Assembly: GCA_028554755.1 (NCBI GenBank)
Contig: JAPTOF010000005.1
Coordinates: 21,116,001-21,180,000 of the forward strand
Length of the DNA: 64,000 nucleotides
DNA from: Cordia subcordata
Taxonomy: Eukaryota; Streptophyta; Magnoliopsida; Boraginales; Cordiaceae
Direction of reading: 5' to 3'
The notes under the pieces were generated by a model that made no database searches, had not been told where the DNA came from, and worked only from the letters and a program-made list of their open reading frames with translations. This document shows, one piece after another, positions 39,465-51,507 of the stretch. The position numbers and the translations under genes are program-made. Position 1 is the first letter of the stretch, and every line of letters starts with the position of its first letter.

Positions 39465-40780
39465 GCGTGTGTGTGTGTGTGAAGATATGAATGCGGAAGA
39501 AAGATGTGAGATTGACAAGAAAGCAAAGATATTGAATGAAGGAATGGATGAATGAAAGAGGAGCTTGTTTTTTCTTTTTTTTGCTTTTAGCTATGGCTCT
39601 GTGTTTGATGTAAAAATGGTGAGGGAATATTTTGGAAATATTATTTAAATCGTTAGCTTACTAAAGCTAACGTAATAATCCAATGATGATCACGTAATTT
39701 AAATTTGTTTAGTGTAGAAAGAACGTTTTGCGTATAGTCGAGGAAGGTTGATTATGTTAACGTTATGATTTTACGAGGGAATTTATTAAAATATTTAAGA
39801 ATATAAAATTGGTTCATGATTGGGGGTTAGTTTTTTTGTTTTTGAAAATAAAATGGAGTGTGTGGCTTAGAGAAAAAATAAACAAAAATAAGGCGATATT
39901 GTCTCCCCGATCACCGGCCGACAGTTGCCGACCCCTACTTTGTCGGCTGACAGATCTGTCTTAAATGTGGTTGTTAATTGTCCGTTTTAGCCCCCCTCCC
40001 TTTGGCAAAAATTGGATATTTTTTTTTTTTGTCTCAAAAAAAATAAAAAGGGCCATGATTTCAGGAGACATGTGCTTATGGAAATGTGGCTTATGGAAGT
40101 TTCTTTTACAAGAAATGCATTTTTTTGCTTCCATGCTTTAGGAAAAGATTTTATGATAACCACTAACAAGAATCAAATATATTGTTAACAAAAAAAGATG
40201 TGTCTTGGACTAAATTTGATTGATTTATAAATGTATTTTACGTTTGAATTTGTTCTCATCAACTCTTTTGGAATCTATATTTGCTTTCCAATAAAATGAA
40301 ATAAGATACGATATGTAACAAAAGTGTTAATGTTACACTCTTACAATACACAGAAAAAATAAAAAAATTTTATGCCTTTATTTATTATTGATAGTTAATT
40401 TTTCAAAATTTATTTAAAAATAAAATATAAATTTTTTATAGAATTTAATTTTAGAATATTCTTAACACTAATCACATTTTTTTTACATTTTGGTAAAATT
40501 GAATAATTACAAAAATCAAAATCAAAATGAAGTAAATAGAAAAATATAAAAGGGGGAGGAAATACATATATGAATTTGATTAGGAATCTTTTTTTCTTTG
40601 TATCAATAAAAATGGACTAAGTGCCCTTTTGGGAAAAGAAAAAATTATAGAAGGATAACACGTGGCATTGATTTAAAAAAAAAAAGAAGACATGTACTAT
40701 TTTTTATGTAACTATTGCTTTCATACCCTGTCCTTCACATGATCTTATTAGATTCTATATGTTTTTAATTTTTTAAACTA
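39411..40780. other. Intergenic AT-rich DNA
   Basis: No gene is recognised. There is a short GC-rich hairpin with arms GCCGACA (39917-39923) and TGTCGGC (39941-39947). Confidence 0.45.
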
Positions 40781-41560
40781 TTTATGGATGTGATTTTTTT
40801 TATTGATTTTAGGTTTTTGTGTGTTTTTTATTATTTTTAAATATATATAAAAATTAATTTTAGTGTTTTTTATTCTTATTTTTATTTTTTAATTAGCTAT
40901 GATGCATAATTTAATTAAATTAATGAGTTTTTTGTACTTTATTACCTTAAACTCATTAAAAAGAAACATATAGATGGTGCATAAATATAATTAAATATCT
41001 TGTAACTCAATTACAATGATGAGATTAGGAACTGGTGTGTAAATGTAATTAAACACTGTATAATATAGATTTATAATAATGTAATGATATTAAAAATAGA
41101 ATTTATAATGATTTGATAAATAGATAGGTGATGATGTGGCACCCTTCTTTGAGCTCCTTTGGATTTAACTTTTTTATAGATGTGATTTTTTTATTGTTTT
41201 TATGTTTTCATGTGTTTTTTTTTATTTCTAAATATCTATAAAAATTAATTCTAGTATTTTTTTTGTTCTTATTTTTATTTTTTAAATTAGGATATGATGC
41301 ATAAATTAATTAAATTACTGAGTTTTTTAGACTTTATTACTTTAAACTCATTAAAAATATATATAGATGGTGCATAAATATATTAAATATCTTGTAACTC
41401 CATTACAATGATAAGGTTAGGAAGTAGTGTATAAATGTAATTAAACACTATAATATATAGATTTATAATAACGTAACAATATTAAAAATAAAATTTATGA
41501 TAATTTGGCAAATAGATGGGTGATGATGTAGCACATTTCATTGAGTTCCTTTGGGTTTAA
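40781..41560 (+). repeat. Two-copy tandem duplication of about 390 bp
   Basis: Copy 1 (40781-41172) and copy 2 (41173 to about 41560) share collinear blocks such as TGGTGCATAAATAT, TCTTGTAACTC, TTACAATGAT and AGATTTATAATAA throughout. It is non-coding and very AT-rich, and a (TA)n tract follows at about 41563-41590. Confidence 0.8.
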
Positions 41561-41590
41561 TTTATATATATATATATATATATATATAGA

Positions 41591-42539
41591 GATAATTCTT
41601 TCAAAGAAAAAGGACCAGTTTGTTTAATGATAAAAATTGAAAATGTGAAAATGTTGCTTCATTTCTTATTTTTCTTTTTTATTTTTTGGGTTAAAAGACA
41701 GTTTATTTACCTCGTGTCTTTCTTTCTCTTCAATGAGTAATCTATCAAATCAAGTCTGAAAGATGTTCTAAAATTTATTAAAATTCAAAAATCATCTCAA
41801 AATGAAAACCGTTTGCGGTTATCTATGAGTCTTGATTTGGAGAATGAAATCATATACTAAAAAATTTATTTCACCAAACAATTGATAACTTAAACTTCAA
41901 TAAATGGACTTAATTTTTTAATACAAACAACCTTTTCGATAACAAATACACAAAACATTTTTTTCCATATTAAAAACATAAGTAGCCATATCTCTCAAAT
42001 TAGTTAATTCCGTTAAATAATAAGTTTTTTAGGAAAGCATTTCTTATAGCAATTGGCAAACCAATTATAATACAAATGAAAATGACTTGCAAATTCTTTA
42101 AAATTTTTTGGAAGACTAATTGTGATCAGAGGTCAATTTCGTCATTCAACATAGTCTAATACCATAGTCCATAGGCTGCAGATGTCTCCATACGAGGGTA
42201 CGGAGAAACTGCGATAGTTTAATTAATTTAATTATTAATTTTAGTCTTAATCAGTTCACATCCAGTCCACGTGGGTTTGTGTTTTTCCGTTTTCGATTTT
42301 GACAAAACATTTTTACGGCGTAAATTATCAAAACTTTGCCTCCGCAAGATCCGTGATCTACGCATCCCACCCTCATAGTTTTTTTTCTTTATTTTTTTCT
42401 CCACTTTAGTTAAAATTATTTCTTAAAATATAGTGGGAAAGAGTTTCATCTTCAAGTGAAGGAGATCACATTTTGCAAGTGTAGATTTTCATTTATTCTG
42501 CTTCTTTTTTTTTGGTTTTTTTTTTTTTGTTATTGATCT
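41591..42539. other. Intergenic DNA
   Basis: No gene or repeat is recognised apart from poly(T) tracts near 42505-42530. Confidence 0.4.
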
Positions 42540-42777
42540 GGCTAATTTTTTAGAATATTATAATTTTTATTCTTTTTTTTTATGAAAATATTACAAGTTT
42601 TGAAGTGTTCCTAAAGATAGTAGAAAAGCATTTTAAGAACGCTCAAGATGGTTTTAGGAATGCGACGCTCCAAGCGTTTTAGGATGCAACGCTCTAAGCA
42701 TTTTAGGAACGCTTCAGAACTTGTAATATTTTTGTTAAAAAAAAAAGAATTTGTAATATTTTAAAAGAAAATTAGCC
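42540..42777. mobile_element. Mutator-type MITE (238 bp) with minisatellite core
   Basis: The outer ends GGCTAATTTT and AAAATTAGCC begin inverted repeats that continue for about 75 bp (arms about 42540-42616 and 42703-42777, including TATTACAAGTTTTGAAG and its inverse). The flanks are TATTGATCT (42531-42539) and TATTGATCC (42778-42786), a 9-bp duplication with one mismatch. A 9-bp duplication with long terminal inverted repeats is the Mutator signature. The core (42628-42718) is four imperfect copies of a roughly 24-bp unit built on GCGTTTTAGGA...ACGCT. Confidence 0.75.
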
Positions 42778-43620
42778 TATTGATCCTACATACAATATAT
42801 TAGGACTTCCAATTCTGGCATGTTAGTCCTATTCTGCCATTTAAAGATAACATTAGGCAGCCAACAGCCAGCATAAATAGATCATATTGTTCATGTAAAT
42901 CAAGACATCTAATAATCTTAATTTGATTGTTTCATGTAAATCCAAAGATCTTTTTAAATGTTAATTATGTTATTTTAAAGATATTAGCATCAAAATTTTA
43001 TGACATTGAAAATTCCTTTTGTAAGTATATGCAATTTATATGTTTGTTGTCTTATTTACGCATTTGAAGGTGAAAAATAATTATTCTTCTAGGTTTCCTT
43101 CTTTTTCATATAGAAATTATTACAGAATAAAATGATATTAAAAATTAAATATAGTTCATCAATTACAAGTGGACAAACAATTGACAAGGACAAGAGTTTG
43201 TTATCAAAAAAAGATATAATTGTCAACTCAATGATTGAAACTCAATTTAAGGTGGCTGTTTATAACGTGGTGCATATTAACTGCTAGCTAGCCAAATGCT
43301 ATATGACTGCTTTTTCTTGGACATATCATCTGACTTTCAAACTGTTTATATATACATTCATGACACAAGCTCACAGATTTTGATGAATTCTGATGTATGA
43401 ATTCTGAATCCAAGATTTTTTTGTTATCCTCTTTTCTTTCTCCACAAAAGATAGAGAGAGAGAAGTTTTTGACTTCGTGTTAGATTTCGTTATTTTGAAA
43501 TTGTATGATGTTTTCAATCCTTTTAAAATCTCAAATTATATGATTGACTATAATATTTTATTTAATTCGTTTTCATTTCATATTAATCTCTACGTACAAT
43601 TGAAATCAGAAATAGCATAT

Positions 43621-43656
<36 letters not shown>

Positions 43657-45403
43657 TCGTGTCACAATAATCATGTGAGAATTTATAATTTAGGCTTTAA
43701 GAATCTTTTAACTGACCATAAAACATAAAATGGACACGCTGTTGTACTATGCCATTTATAATTTTATATGTAATCAAGTATAATTCTATTTATAACAAAT
43801 TTTTCGTCACAAAAAGTCTTCCCAAATACTCCAATCCAGCATTATATTATGTCAAAGAAGTTTTTATATCTTAACAACATTTAGTGGGGGTGAATCAGAA
43901 TCAATTACCAAAATTTAATGTGTACAAAATCAATATAAGACATATTCAACCACTAACCATGCTAGTGCATGATGCACTAAGACTAAAAGATTTATATGCA
44001 CACAACGGAACATAGAATATCATGGGCCTGATCAGTCTGCAACTTATTTTGATCTTCAACTTTATATGCAATATATTGTTAATTGAATACAAAATGGATT
44101 AATTATATTATAGTATTTCAAATTAGAACCGATAAAAAGTTTTTGTTGATATTTCATCAGTATATATAATCTATAACGAAGCTTATATATGCCAAAAAGC
44201 AAAGTGGTCTGTACCACTAAAACAAAGAATTTATACCTACTGTGTTATTAGGCATAGGTGTGGTACTGATTTGTGAAACAATCATCATAACATATATGTA
44301 CAACTTTATACATGATACTATGTGTCCACGGGAAAGAATACTCTGTCGTATCATCTTTTATGTTGATAAGAGGTACCATATGAGATTATTTTATAAGAAA
44401 GTTTGATGAATAATACTTGAGCATAACTCCATTTTGTTGTTTATAATTGTGAAATTCAAGTGTAACGTAGTTTTTGTTGTATTTCATGTATATGGACATA
44501 TTTTAATTTGTCATCGCAAATACTTAAATTTTCGACCAAATAAAGCTGAAAGTAACGGGAAACTTGCATAAGGAAAAATTAGAGTTTGGTATGAGTGATT
44601 TATCCAGTCTTCATGCCTACTATCATGCTCTCTTTGTCAGCACACCATAAGCACAAATAGTTTATGGGATTTATTATGTTATCTAAGTTTCAATAGTATT
44701 ATTCAAAATTTAAGAAAATATTCATAATAGTTGTTAATATTTCATAAATTTATTCAAATTAGTTTACTATTTCAAATCATTCATATCAACTCAATATTTT
44801 ATAAATTCATCATTGAAGTTAGTCTTCATTTTTTTCACTTATTTCTTAAATTTATTCAAAATAGTAATCGTTTTTCACTCATTTTATGTTAAGATGAGAA
44901 TCAATTTCAATAAATTTGTCAATCAGTAAATACTATGCTAATTAACTTGACAATGTTTTTGAATATTAAAAATTAATTTGAATACTTTAGAATAGTAAAT
45001 ATATTGATTTTTAAAAAGTATGGCAACATTAAAAACTTTTGTATAATTAACACATACTGATTAGTGAGTTGCACGACTTTGCTGTCTGTACAAGTGAGAG
45101 GTTTTTTTCTTTCCTTTTTTGTTTATAGAATTTCTGATAAGTAAGAGATAATTTTTTCCCCTTTGTGTGTCATTAAAGTAAGAGAAGTTGGAGTATACTT
45201 TTGTCGCTTGCACTTCAACCCCAACATATTAAAAATCTTTTTGAAATCGTGGCCGATCCGCTTTATTCTTGCAGCTTACTTTTCTTGCTTATTTTTTTCT
45301 TCTTTTGTGTCATTAATTAACATATTGTCTAGCTTAAGATTAATATTTGTCATAAAATAATGTAAAAAACTCGGGGTGACTTCTCGACTTTTGGGTCCGT
45401 TGA
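42778..45403. other. Intergenic DNA with (AC)n(AT)n microsatellite
   Basis: No gene is recognised. A compound microsatellite, (AC)n then (AT)n, lies at about 43619-43656. Confidence 0.45.
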
Positions 45404-45632
45404 AGGCTTGTTTGGATTAATTTTTTTCAAAAAAAAATATTTTTTTCTCTAAAAAAGTTACATTAAATTTGTAATAACTACTTAATTTGACTTCTAAAAA
45501 AGTTAAAATAATGAAAGAAATTCAAATATTGCTTTTTTTAAAAGCCAAAATTTTCAACTTTAAAAAAAAAAGCTGTTTTTCAAAAGCTGTTAAAAAAACG
45601 CTTTTGCAAAAAAATCCAATCCAAACAGGCCC
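45404..45632. mobile_element. Tourist-like MITE, copy 7
   Basis: The ends are AGGCTTGTTTGGATTAATTT and AATCCAATCCAAACAGGCCC. The flanks are TGA (45401-45403) and TAA (45633-45635), an imperfect 3-bp duplication. It lies directly next to a 104-bp tandem duplication. Confidence 0.75.
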
Positions 45633-45636
45633 TAAG

Positions 45637-45849
45637 TCGTTGTTCTTTTCACGTCAAAGTTCTTCTTCTTTGTTTCCAACACTAGAAAAATTCAATTGAC
45701 TAAACCCGATTATTAATTGCTAATTTTGGGTACAGTAACAGTCATTGTTCTTTTCCGGTCAAAGTTCTTCTTCTTCTTTTTTTTTCCCAATGCGAGAAAA
45801 ATTTAACTGACTAAACCCGATTATTAATTGGTACTTTTGGGTACAGTAA
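45637..45849 (+). repeat. 104-bp tandem duplication next to a MITE
   Basis: Copy 1 (45637-45740) and copy 2 (45741 to about 45849) share GTCAAAGTTCTTCTTC and GACTAAACCCGATTATTAAT. Each ends in a TTTTGGGTACAGTAAC stretch. It is non-coding. Confidence 0.82.
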
Positions 45850-47771
45850 CTAAAGACAATTGCACCAGATAAAATAGAACACTTAACCTGATAGCAATCG
45901 ACCCGATTCAAAATCATGCTTGAGCAATGTTTTTGCACCTTTACAATCACAACATCCAAGAAAACTTTTTTTCACATTAAAATTATGTAACACATCCACG
46001 TATAAGTAAATAAAAAAGGAATTTGAACTTTCGAGAAAGTTAAATGAATGTGATCAGTAACGGCTTTGTTATGATCAATCCCCTCCCTTAGTCCCCAAAA
46101 CAATATCCTACACTGATCTTGTGATCTTATACAAGACATGCAAGGTACCCTCGTAAAGATAAGTGTTTTTTTCACTTGTCTTTGTTCATGGAGTGATGTT
46201 AGGTGAGACGTCAAAGATCCAGTGGGTCCCACCTTTTGAGTGGTGGGGGCCACTACGTATTTCTTGGTTAATTTTGATTGACAAGTCTTTGCCATGGTTC
46301 CCGTTCAAAAGGGCATGGAGAAATATTGAGTAATCACGTCTTATAGACAGGATCTAATAAAAATATAAAGCCATTGATTCTGATTATTTACAAAGTGGAT
46401 CATTAATCTTTGACCTAATGGAAGGTAAGATTTTACTTCTTTTGGCAGGTAGGATAAGACCCCATTCAAAGAATACACATTCGGAAGGCCGAAAAGTTAG
46501 TTTAGTGGTGAAGTTATTAAAATGCAAACGTTACGATAATTCTTCACCTCTCAATTTCTACAATTAACTTACTGTAGCGAAAGCAATATTAGATCTCTCG
46601 CCTTTCTGAGCCACAAACTTCTGTTGTTTCTGTTGTCATGCCATTCCAGAGCAACCGACTACAGAAAAGATTCGCCCTTTCACTTAAAATCATAATTTTT
46701 TTTTTTTAATAAAAGAAAACGTTTCAAGAACAATCTCTATTGTAAAAAAGAAACAAAGACACAACTCCATGCCTTTCATTTCCAATGATAAATATACTAT
46801 GTTTATATTTTTCTAATTTTCCCAAGAGAAGGTGCACTTGGAGGGATTTAATCTCAATATGTTTGTTTTTATTTACTTAAATTTGTCCTATGCTATTTGC
46901 ATAATCCTTGTATGAATTATTAAATGTTGTAAATAAGCAACAATTTTATTACGGAAAGTAAATTAAGGAGTGCACAACCAAAGAAGATACTAAATACATT
47001 ATTGATAATTAAAAAAAGGTTTAGACAATAAAGTGCCAAAACACCAATAAGTTAAGGTTGTTGGAAGCTTGTCTTTAAGATAGATTCAGAACATGGAAAT
47101 ATTTATAATACTTAAATTAAATATAGATTTTAATATTTATATCTTCATTTGCTTGGACGGTGGAGTTCTAAAGTTGTTGCAGATTCCAAAGGCCTTCAAA
47201 ATGAAGTCAAAATTCTATAAAAAAAAAACATAATTATTGGTATATTTATGATTAATCAGTCGTCTGTTTTCGTTTTCTCATGTAATAATGGACATTTGAA
47301 AACTTTAATTATTGGCATCAAATCATGTTAGTTAGACTAACATCGAGACAGTTGAACATTATATGTTAAGATCCCTGCATATGTTGTCGCACTACTAATC
47401 TACTATACACACATTCAAGAAACGACTAAAGGAGATATTTTTGTGAATATTTTTGTCGATATCAGAAATTGTTTTTGTACACACTTTAAATATAAAAATA
47501 CACCGGAAAATTAAGTTTTTTCTGTAAATAATGGGAATCACTCTTTACGGACGTTTTGTACATGTGAATTTTTTGTGGAATGAAAAATTTTTACTTGTTG
47601 ATCAAATAAATGACAAGATGCTGCGTGATAGTTCATACAATAATAAGATTAAAATGTCTATATGTAGCTTAAGAAAAACGGAAACAAGATTGTTGAGTGG
47701 GGTGCCAAATTGTTTAATTTTTGGTAAATTTCTCATTTTCAAAACCAATTAAGCTTGTATGTCAATAGGTA
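45850..47771. other. Intergenic DNA, no supported gene
   Basis: The longest frame is 107 codons on the minus strand (46295-45972), starting at an ATG. It matches no family I recognise and has no neighbouring exon signals, so I do not call it a gene. Confidence 0.4.
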
Positions 47772-48241
47772 GGTTAAGATTAATTACTAAAGTTTTATCA
47801 TAAAATTTAATTGGTTAATATTAAGAGTAGCCTAAGATCTTATAAACTGGTCTTGAAATTTTGTGATTTTTTTATATGGGAGGAATATATAATCCAATAC
47901 TCCTTGACGTGTGACCCAAACCACACCAACCAAGGAATAGGATTGAATTCAAACAAGCTAAACGGAGTCCCGCTAAACCATGAACCAAATGCTCACGTGA
48001 ACAAAAGAGCCAAAGATAGGTTACACTATGCACAACATGAGAAACTGGCCAGTCAGAGATGGATGAGTCACACATGCACATGCGAGAAACTGGACCAAAA
48101 TCGATCCAACTCTGATACCATGTTAAGAATCACCAAGATTCCATCATAAAATCAATTGATTAATATGAAATGGGCTAAGATTTTATAAAATGGTCTTATA
48201 TCTTAAGATTTTTCTATATAGGAGGAATATATATTCCAACA
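47772..48241 (-). mobile_element. TRIM-like mini LTR retrotransposon, 470 bp, complete
   Basis: Two LTR-like direct repeats (48241-48121 and 47899-47772, 121 and 128 bp) enclose 221 bp. On the minus strand the first LTR runs TGTTGGAATATATATTCC ... TTCTTAACA. It is followed at once by TGGTATCAGAG, the initiator-methionine tRNA primer-binding site (48110-48120). A purine-rich CAAGGAG precedes the other LTR. AGGTA flanks both ends (47767-47771 and 48242-48246) as a 5-bp duplication. No protein is encoded. Size, PBS and lack of genes fit the TRIM class. Confidence 0.88.
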
Positions 48242-49859
48242 AGGTAAAGCGATTATATGGAGCAGAAAATGTCATTTATTTCTATCGAAAATTGTCTCCT
48301 TTTAATTTGTACGAGATCTTTAGTAAATGCCTTCATCTTGTTCTTTTAAAATTATTTTTCTCTTGATATTTTTTTCAATTTGCGTCTCCTAATATATTGA
48401 AATAATTTTAAACGATTCTCCCCCTCATCATGTCTTATATTCTCAATCCGCAACCACATGATCACTTTTTTGTCAAATCAAAAGAAATTAAAGGGGGGGG
48501 AAAACAATCTCCTTGTTTGACAATCATGGGGCATGCAAAAATCGATCAACTTCAGTAACGTACCAAAACTTTATTTGCCTCGTTGCCATGCTTGACTAGG
48601 CAAAATTTAAACTATCATTGTCACGATTTTCTCATGCAATTCTAGATTTGCCTCCGTGAAGATCCAAAAAGAGGGGGAAAAAAAAAAGAAAAAGAAAAGA
48701 AAAGGTGGCCAAATAACATCATGTGAATCATGTCATATCACAAATTTAACCTTGCTATATTAATAATAATGTTCTCCTATGCTATATATGTTACCTTTAC
48801 CTGCTGTCACAATATTAGCCATATATAGATGTCCGGAAAAAGCAAAACAGATATCATCAGAAACATGCATTTATTAGTACTTTTTTTTATATCTATAGTT
48901 ATAAGGATGGGCCACTCTTCATCAATTTGGTGTTCTTTCATTGACTAGCTAGTTTCAATTTGGATCAAAAGGTCTTCCAACGTTAACTAATGATGGCAAT
49001 CATGTGATAAATTGTAATTAATTAGGACACAAATATTCTTTTCGCTTTTAATTGTTTAAATGTATGCGTCAGGATATTATCTTGTTACATTAGGAAGTCT
49101 ATAATCAAATTGGAGAAAAGACATATTTCTAGTTATCATAGAAAAGGGGGAAAAATAAAATAAACACGATAATTATCAGTCAACGTATACTAGTCATTAG
49201 TTAATCGACAGCTACTTTATCATAGAGTAATCTTCATTCTGAATATCTTCTATGTGTGTGCCGATAGAAGTACATAATGTATATAAAATGAGTAATATTT
49301 AATTTTTATGTTACTTCTTCATCCCATCAAAATTTGTACATCAAAGGTCAGGTCTCTCTTGTATATATAGTAAAGATTCAAGTATACAAGAAATGGCGAA
49401 AGAATAAAAGCATAAAACATATATAACGATGCTCTTATATTCATGTACATATAAAATACTTTGGACCTCCTATTGTTTATTTAAAATTGCTCTGGAACCC
49501 CTGTGTTCCGAAATCGTCATAATACTTCTCTACTTTTGAAATTCATAACTCTTAAAAAGAGAATAAGAGATGTACTTGTATTTTATGCTTTAGAAAGCAA
49601 AGCGAGATTGCAAGGGAGTTCTAGAAAACATATGGGAATTAGAGAAATTTTTGATAACATATAAAAATTTGATTCCGATACATTTTAGACAAATTTCAGA
49701 GAAATTATGGTATTAAAATATGTTTGTGGTAGTATTGGTGTCTCATATAAGGTCATATTATAAAAGCATTTCTTTATGCTGGAAATCAAGGCCTCAATTT
49801 ATTTGCTTACCGTACACCCTCTTATTCGTACAACCTAAGAACCATGTATGAGAAGTACA
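48242..49859. other. Intergenic DNA
   Basis: No gene or clear repeat is recognised. Confidence 0.4.
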
Positions 49860-49873
49860 CACATCCAAAATTT

Positions 49874-50117
49874 TTTTTTTTTTTTTTTTAAAAGGGTTAA
49901 CCAAAGGAGAACCCCTTTCCCACCTGGCCAGAGGCCCCTTAACCAGGCGGGAGGTAAATCGAGGGATGTGCGTGAGTGGCAGCCCGACCAGGGAGAGGAC
50001 CAACGGGCGTGGAAATCCAAAGAATGCAATATTTCAATGGAAGATCGCCATGCGCACTCGATCGCGTTGTCGAGTGTCTCCACTGTCATCACCCCGCCAC
50101 TTACTAACTCACCATGC
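49874..50117 (-). mobile_element. SINE-like retroposon with 14-bp target duplication
   Basis: CACATCCAAAATTT occurs at 49860-49873 and again at 50118-50131, bracketing a 244-bp GC-rich block in AT-rich surroundings. On the minus strand the block ends in a poly(A) tail (the poly(T) at 49871-49889). Target duplication plus poly(A) shows insertion by target-primed reverse transcription. A weak box B-like GATCGAGTGC lies about 55 bp from the 5' end. Length and structure suggest a SINE, but a truncated LINE end or a retrocopied RNA is possible. Confidence 0.7.
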
Positions 50118-50131
50118 CACATCCAAAATTT

Positions 50132-50741
50132 GAATTATGAGGTTACAGCAGCCTAGGAGTACACATTCTTCAATTAATGTTGGAACTATACTACTATTTT
50201 CTGAAAAAAAAAAAATGTTGGAAACAATACTATAGCATGGGACAAAGAAGTTGATGCACCGACGCAATGGCTTCTATCCATTCATGCAATTATATGAATT
50301 CAGGCAATCCATGTGGCCAAAAAAGTTTTTCTTGCATGCACCTCCCTTTGGCCTTTGTCATATGAGAAATTTTGATGAGATCTGCTGTATAGAGAAAATA
50401 AAAGAGTTTTATTTACAAAACAGTTAACAAATCTGCAAATTAGATCATCAATGTGAGTCTCACATACTTGAAAACTCTTCAGATTCGACCAAGGGTCTTT
50501 TCGGGTGATAACGTGCCAGAAGTTTCATTCCCAAGAATGATCATCAATTAATTTGGTGTAGCCTCCTAAAACCATTAAAAAGAAAAGATTTATATATGGG
50601 TATGTATTTATATGCATGAATGATCTTGTTAAATTTATAGTTATGCCCCATCTGCGACAAATGGAAGTGCATTAGGTCCCCATGTGGGTGAGGGTCATTG
50701 TCATTTATGAATAATCTGGCTGGAGCTAGTTCGTTCATCTG
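50132..50741. other. Intergenic DNA
   Basis: No gene is recognised. Confidence 0.4.
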
Positions 50742-50940
50742 AAGCATTGAATGGAGTGAGCCCATCTGAGATATACATGAACTGGTTCTTATCTAAAAGT
50801 CTAAGGTTCTGTTTGGATTAGTTTTTTTTTTTTTTTTTTCAAGCATTGAATGGAGTGAGCCCATCTGAGATATACATGAACTGGTTCCTATCTAAAAGTC
50901 TAAGGTTCTGTTTGGATTGGTTTTTTTTTTTTTTCAGAAA
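50742..50940 (+). repeat. 99-bp tandem duplication across a MITE edge
   Basis: AAGCATTGAATGGAGTGAGC starts at 50742 and again at 50841. Each unit includes about 60 bp of flank and then the first 15-35 bp of the MITE (GGTTCTGTTTGGATT plus poly(T)). The duplication therefore came after the MITE inserted. The two copies are almost identical. Confidence 0.88.
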
Positions 50941-51153
50941 AAATATTTTTTTTCTAGAAAAAATATTTTTTTTCTAAAAAAGTTATATCAAATTTGCAAT
51001 AACAATCTGATTTGGCTTTCCGAAAAGCTGAAACTCTGAAAAAATTTTAAATATAGCTCTTTTTAGAAACTAGAATTTTCAGCTTATCAAAAAAGCTGTT
51101 TCTCAAAAGCTGTTAAAAAAACGCTTTTAAAAAAAGCCAATTCAAATGAGCCC
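50805..51153. mobile_element. Tourist-like MITE, copy 8 (left end duplicated)
   Basis: The left end GGTTCTGTTTGGATTAGTTT follows TAA (50802-50804), and the right end AGCCAATTCAAATGAGCCC precedes TAA (51154-51156). The left terminus is present twice (50805 and 50904) because of the 99-bp tandem duplication. The original element is about 250 bp. Confidence 0.78.
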
Positions 51154-51382
51154 TAATTTCTCGTATCTCAAAGCTTATTAGGTTTTGAGCAAAAACATTC
51201 CTTGTTCATATTTTATTTTACGAATCTACTCGAAAGCTATAAATCTCATTATTTTGGTGACACGTTCCAATGCATAATTCACATAGTGTTGAGAGACCGA
51301 TAATAAATAAAGTGATGAATCAACCATCAGTAGTCCAATATAAAGGCACCTCTATGCTCCATTTACAAAAGAAGAACGGTCA

Positions 51383-51465
51383 GCTGGTTTGCCCGAGAGG
51401 TTAAGGGGGAAGACTTAAGATCTTCTGCACATAAGTGCGCATGGGTTCGAACCCCATAGCCAGCA
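51383..51465 (+). tRNA. tRNA-Leu (anticodon UAA)
   Basis: The 83-nt sequence folds as a class II (long variable arm) nuclear tRNA. The acceptor stem is GCTGGTT with AGCCAGC, followed by discriminator A (51465). The anticodon stem is GAAGA/TCTTC around the loop CTTAAGA, giving anticodon TAA. The T-arm CATGGGTTCGAACCCCATA holds box B, and GTTTGCCCGAGAGG holds box A. There is no intron. The CCA end is not encoded, as expected for a nuclear gene. MITE copies lie on both sides. Confidence 0.93.
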
Positions 51466-51507
51466 AAATATGTTTAGCACATTAAGCATCTAAAAAACTA
51501 GTTTTAA

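Noticed and set aside
45972..46295. 107-codon minus-strand frame with an ATG
   Set aside because: No recognisable domain and no exon neighbours; a frame of this length can arise by chance.
49835..50156. Overlapping frames on both strands of about 95-102 codons
   Set aside because: They lie in the GC-rich SINE-like insert and read through its poly(T)/poly(A) tail.
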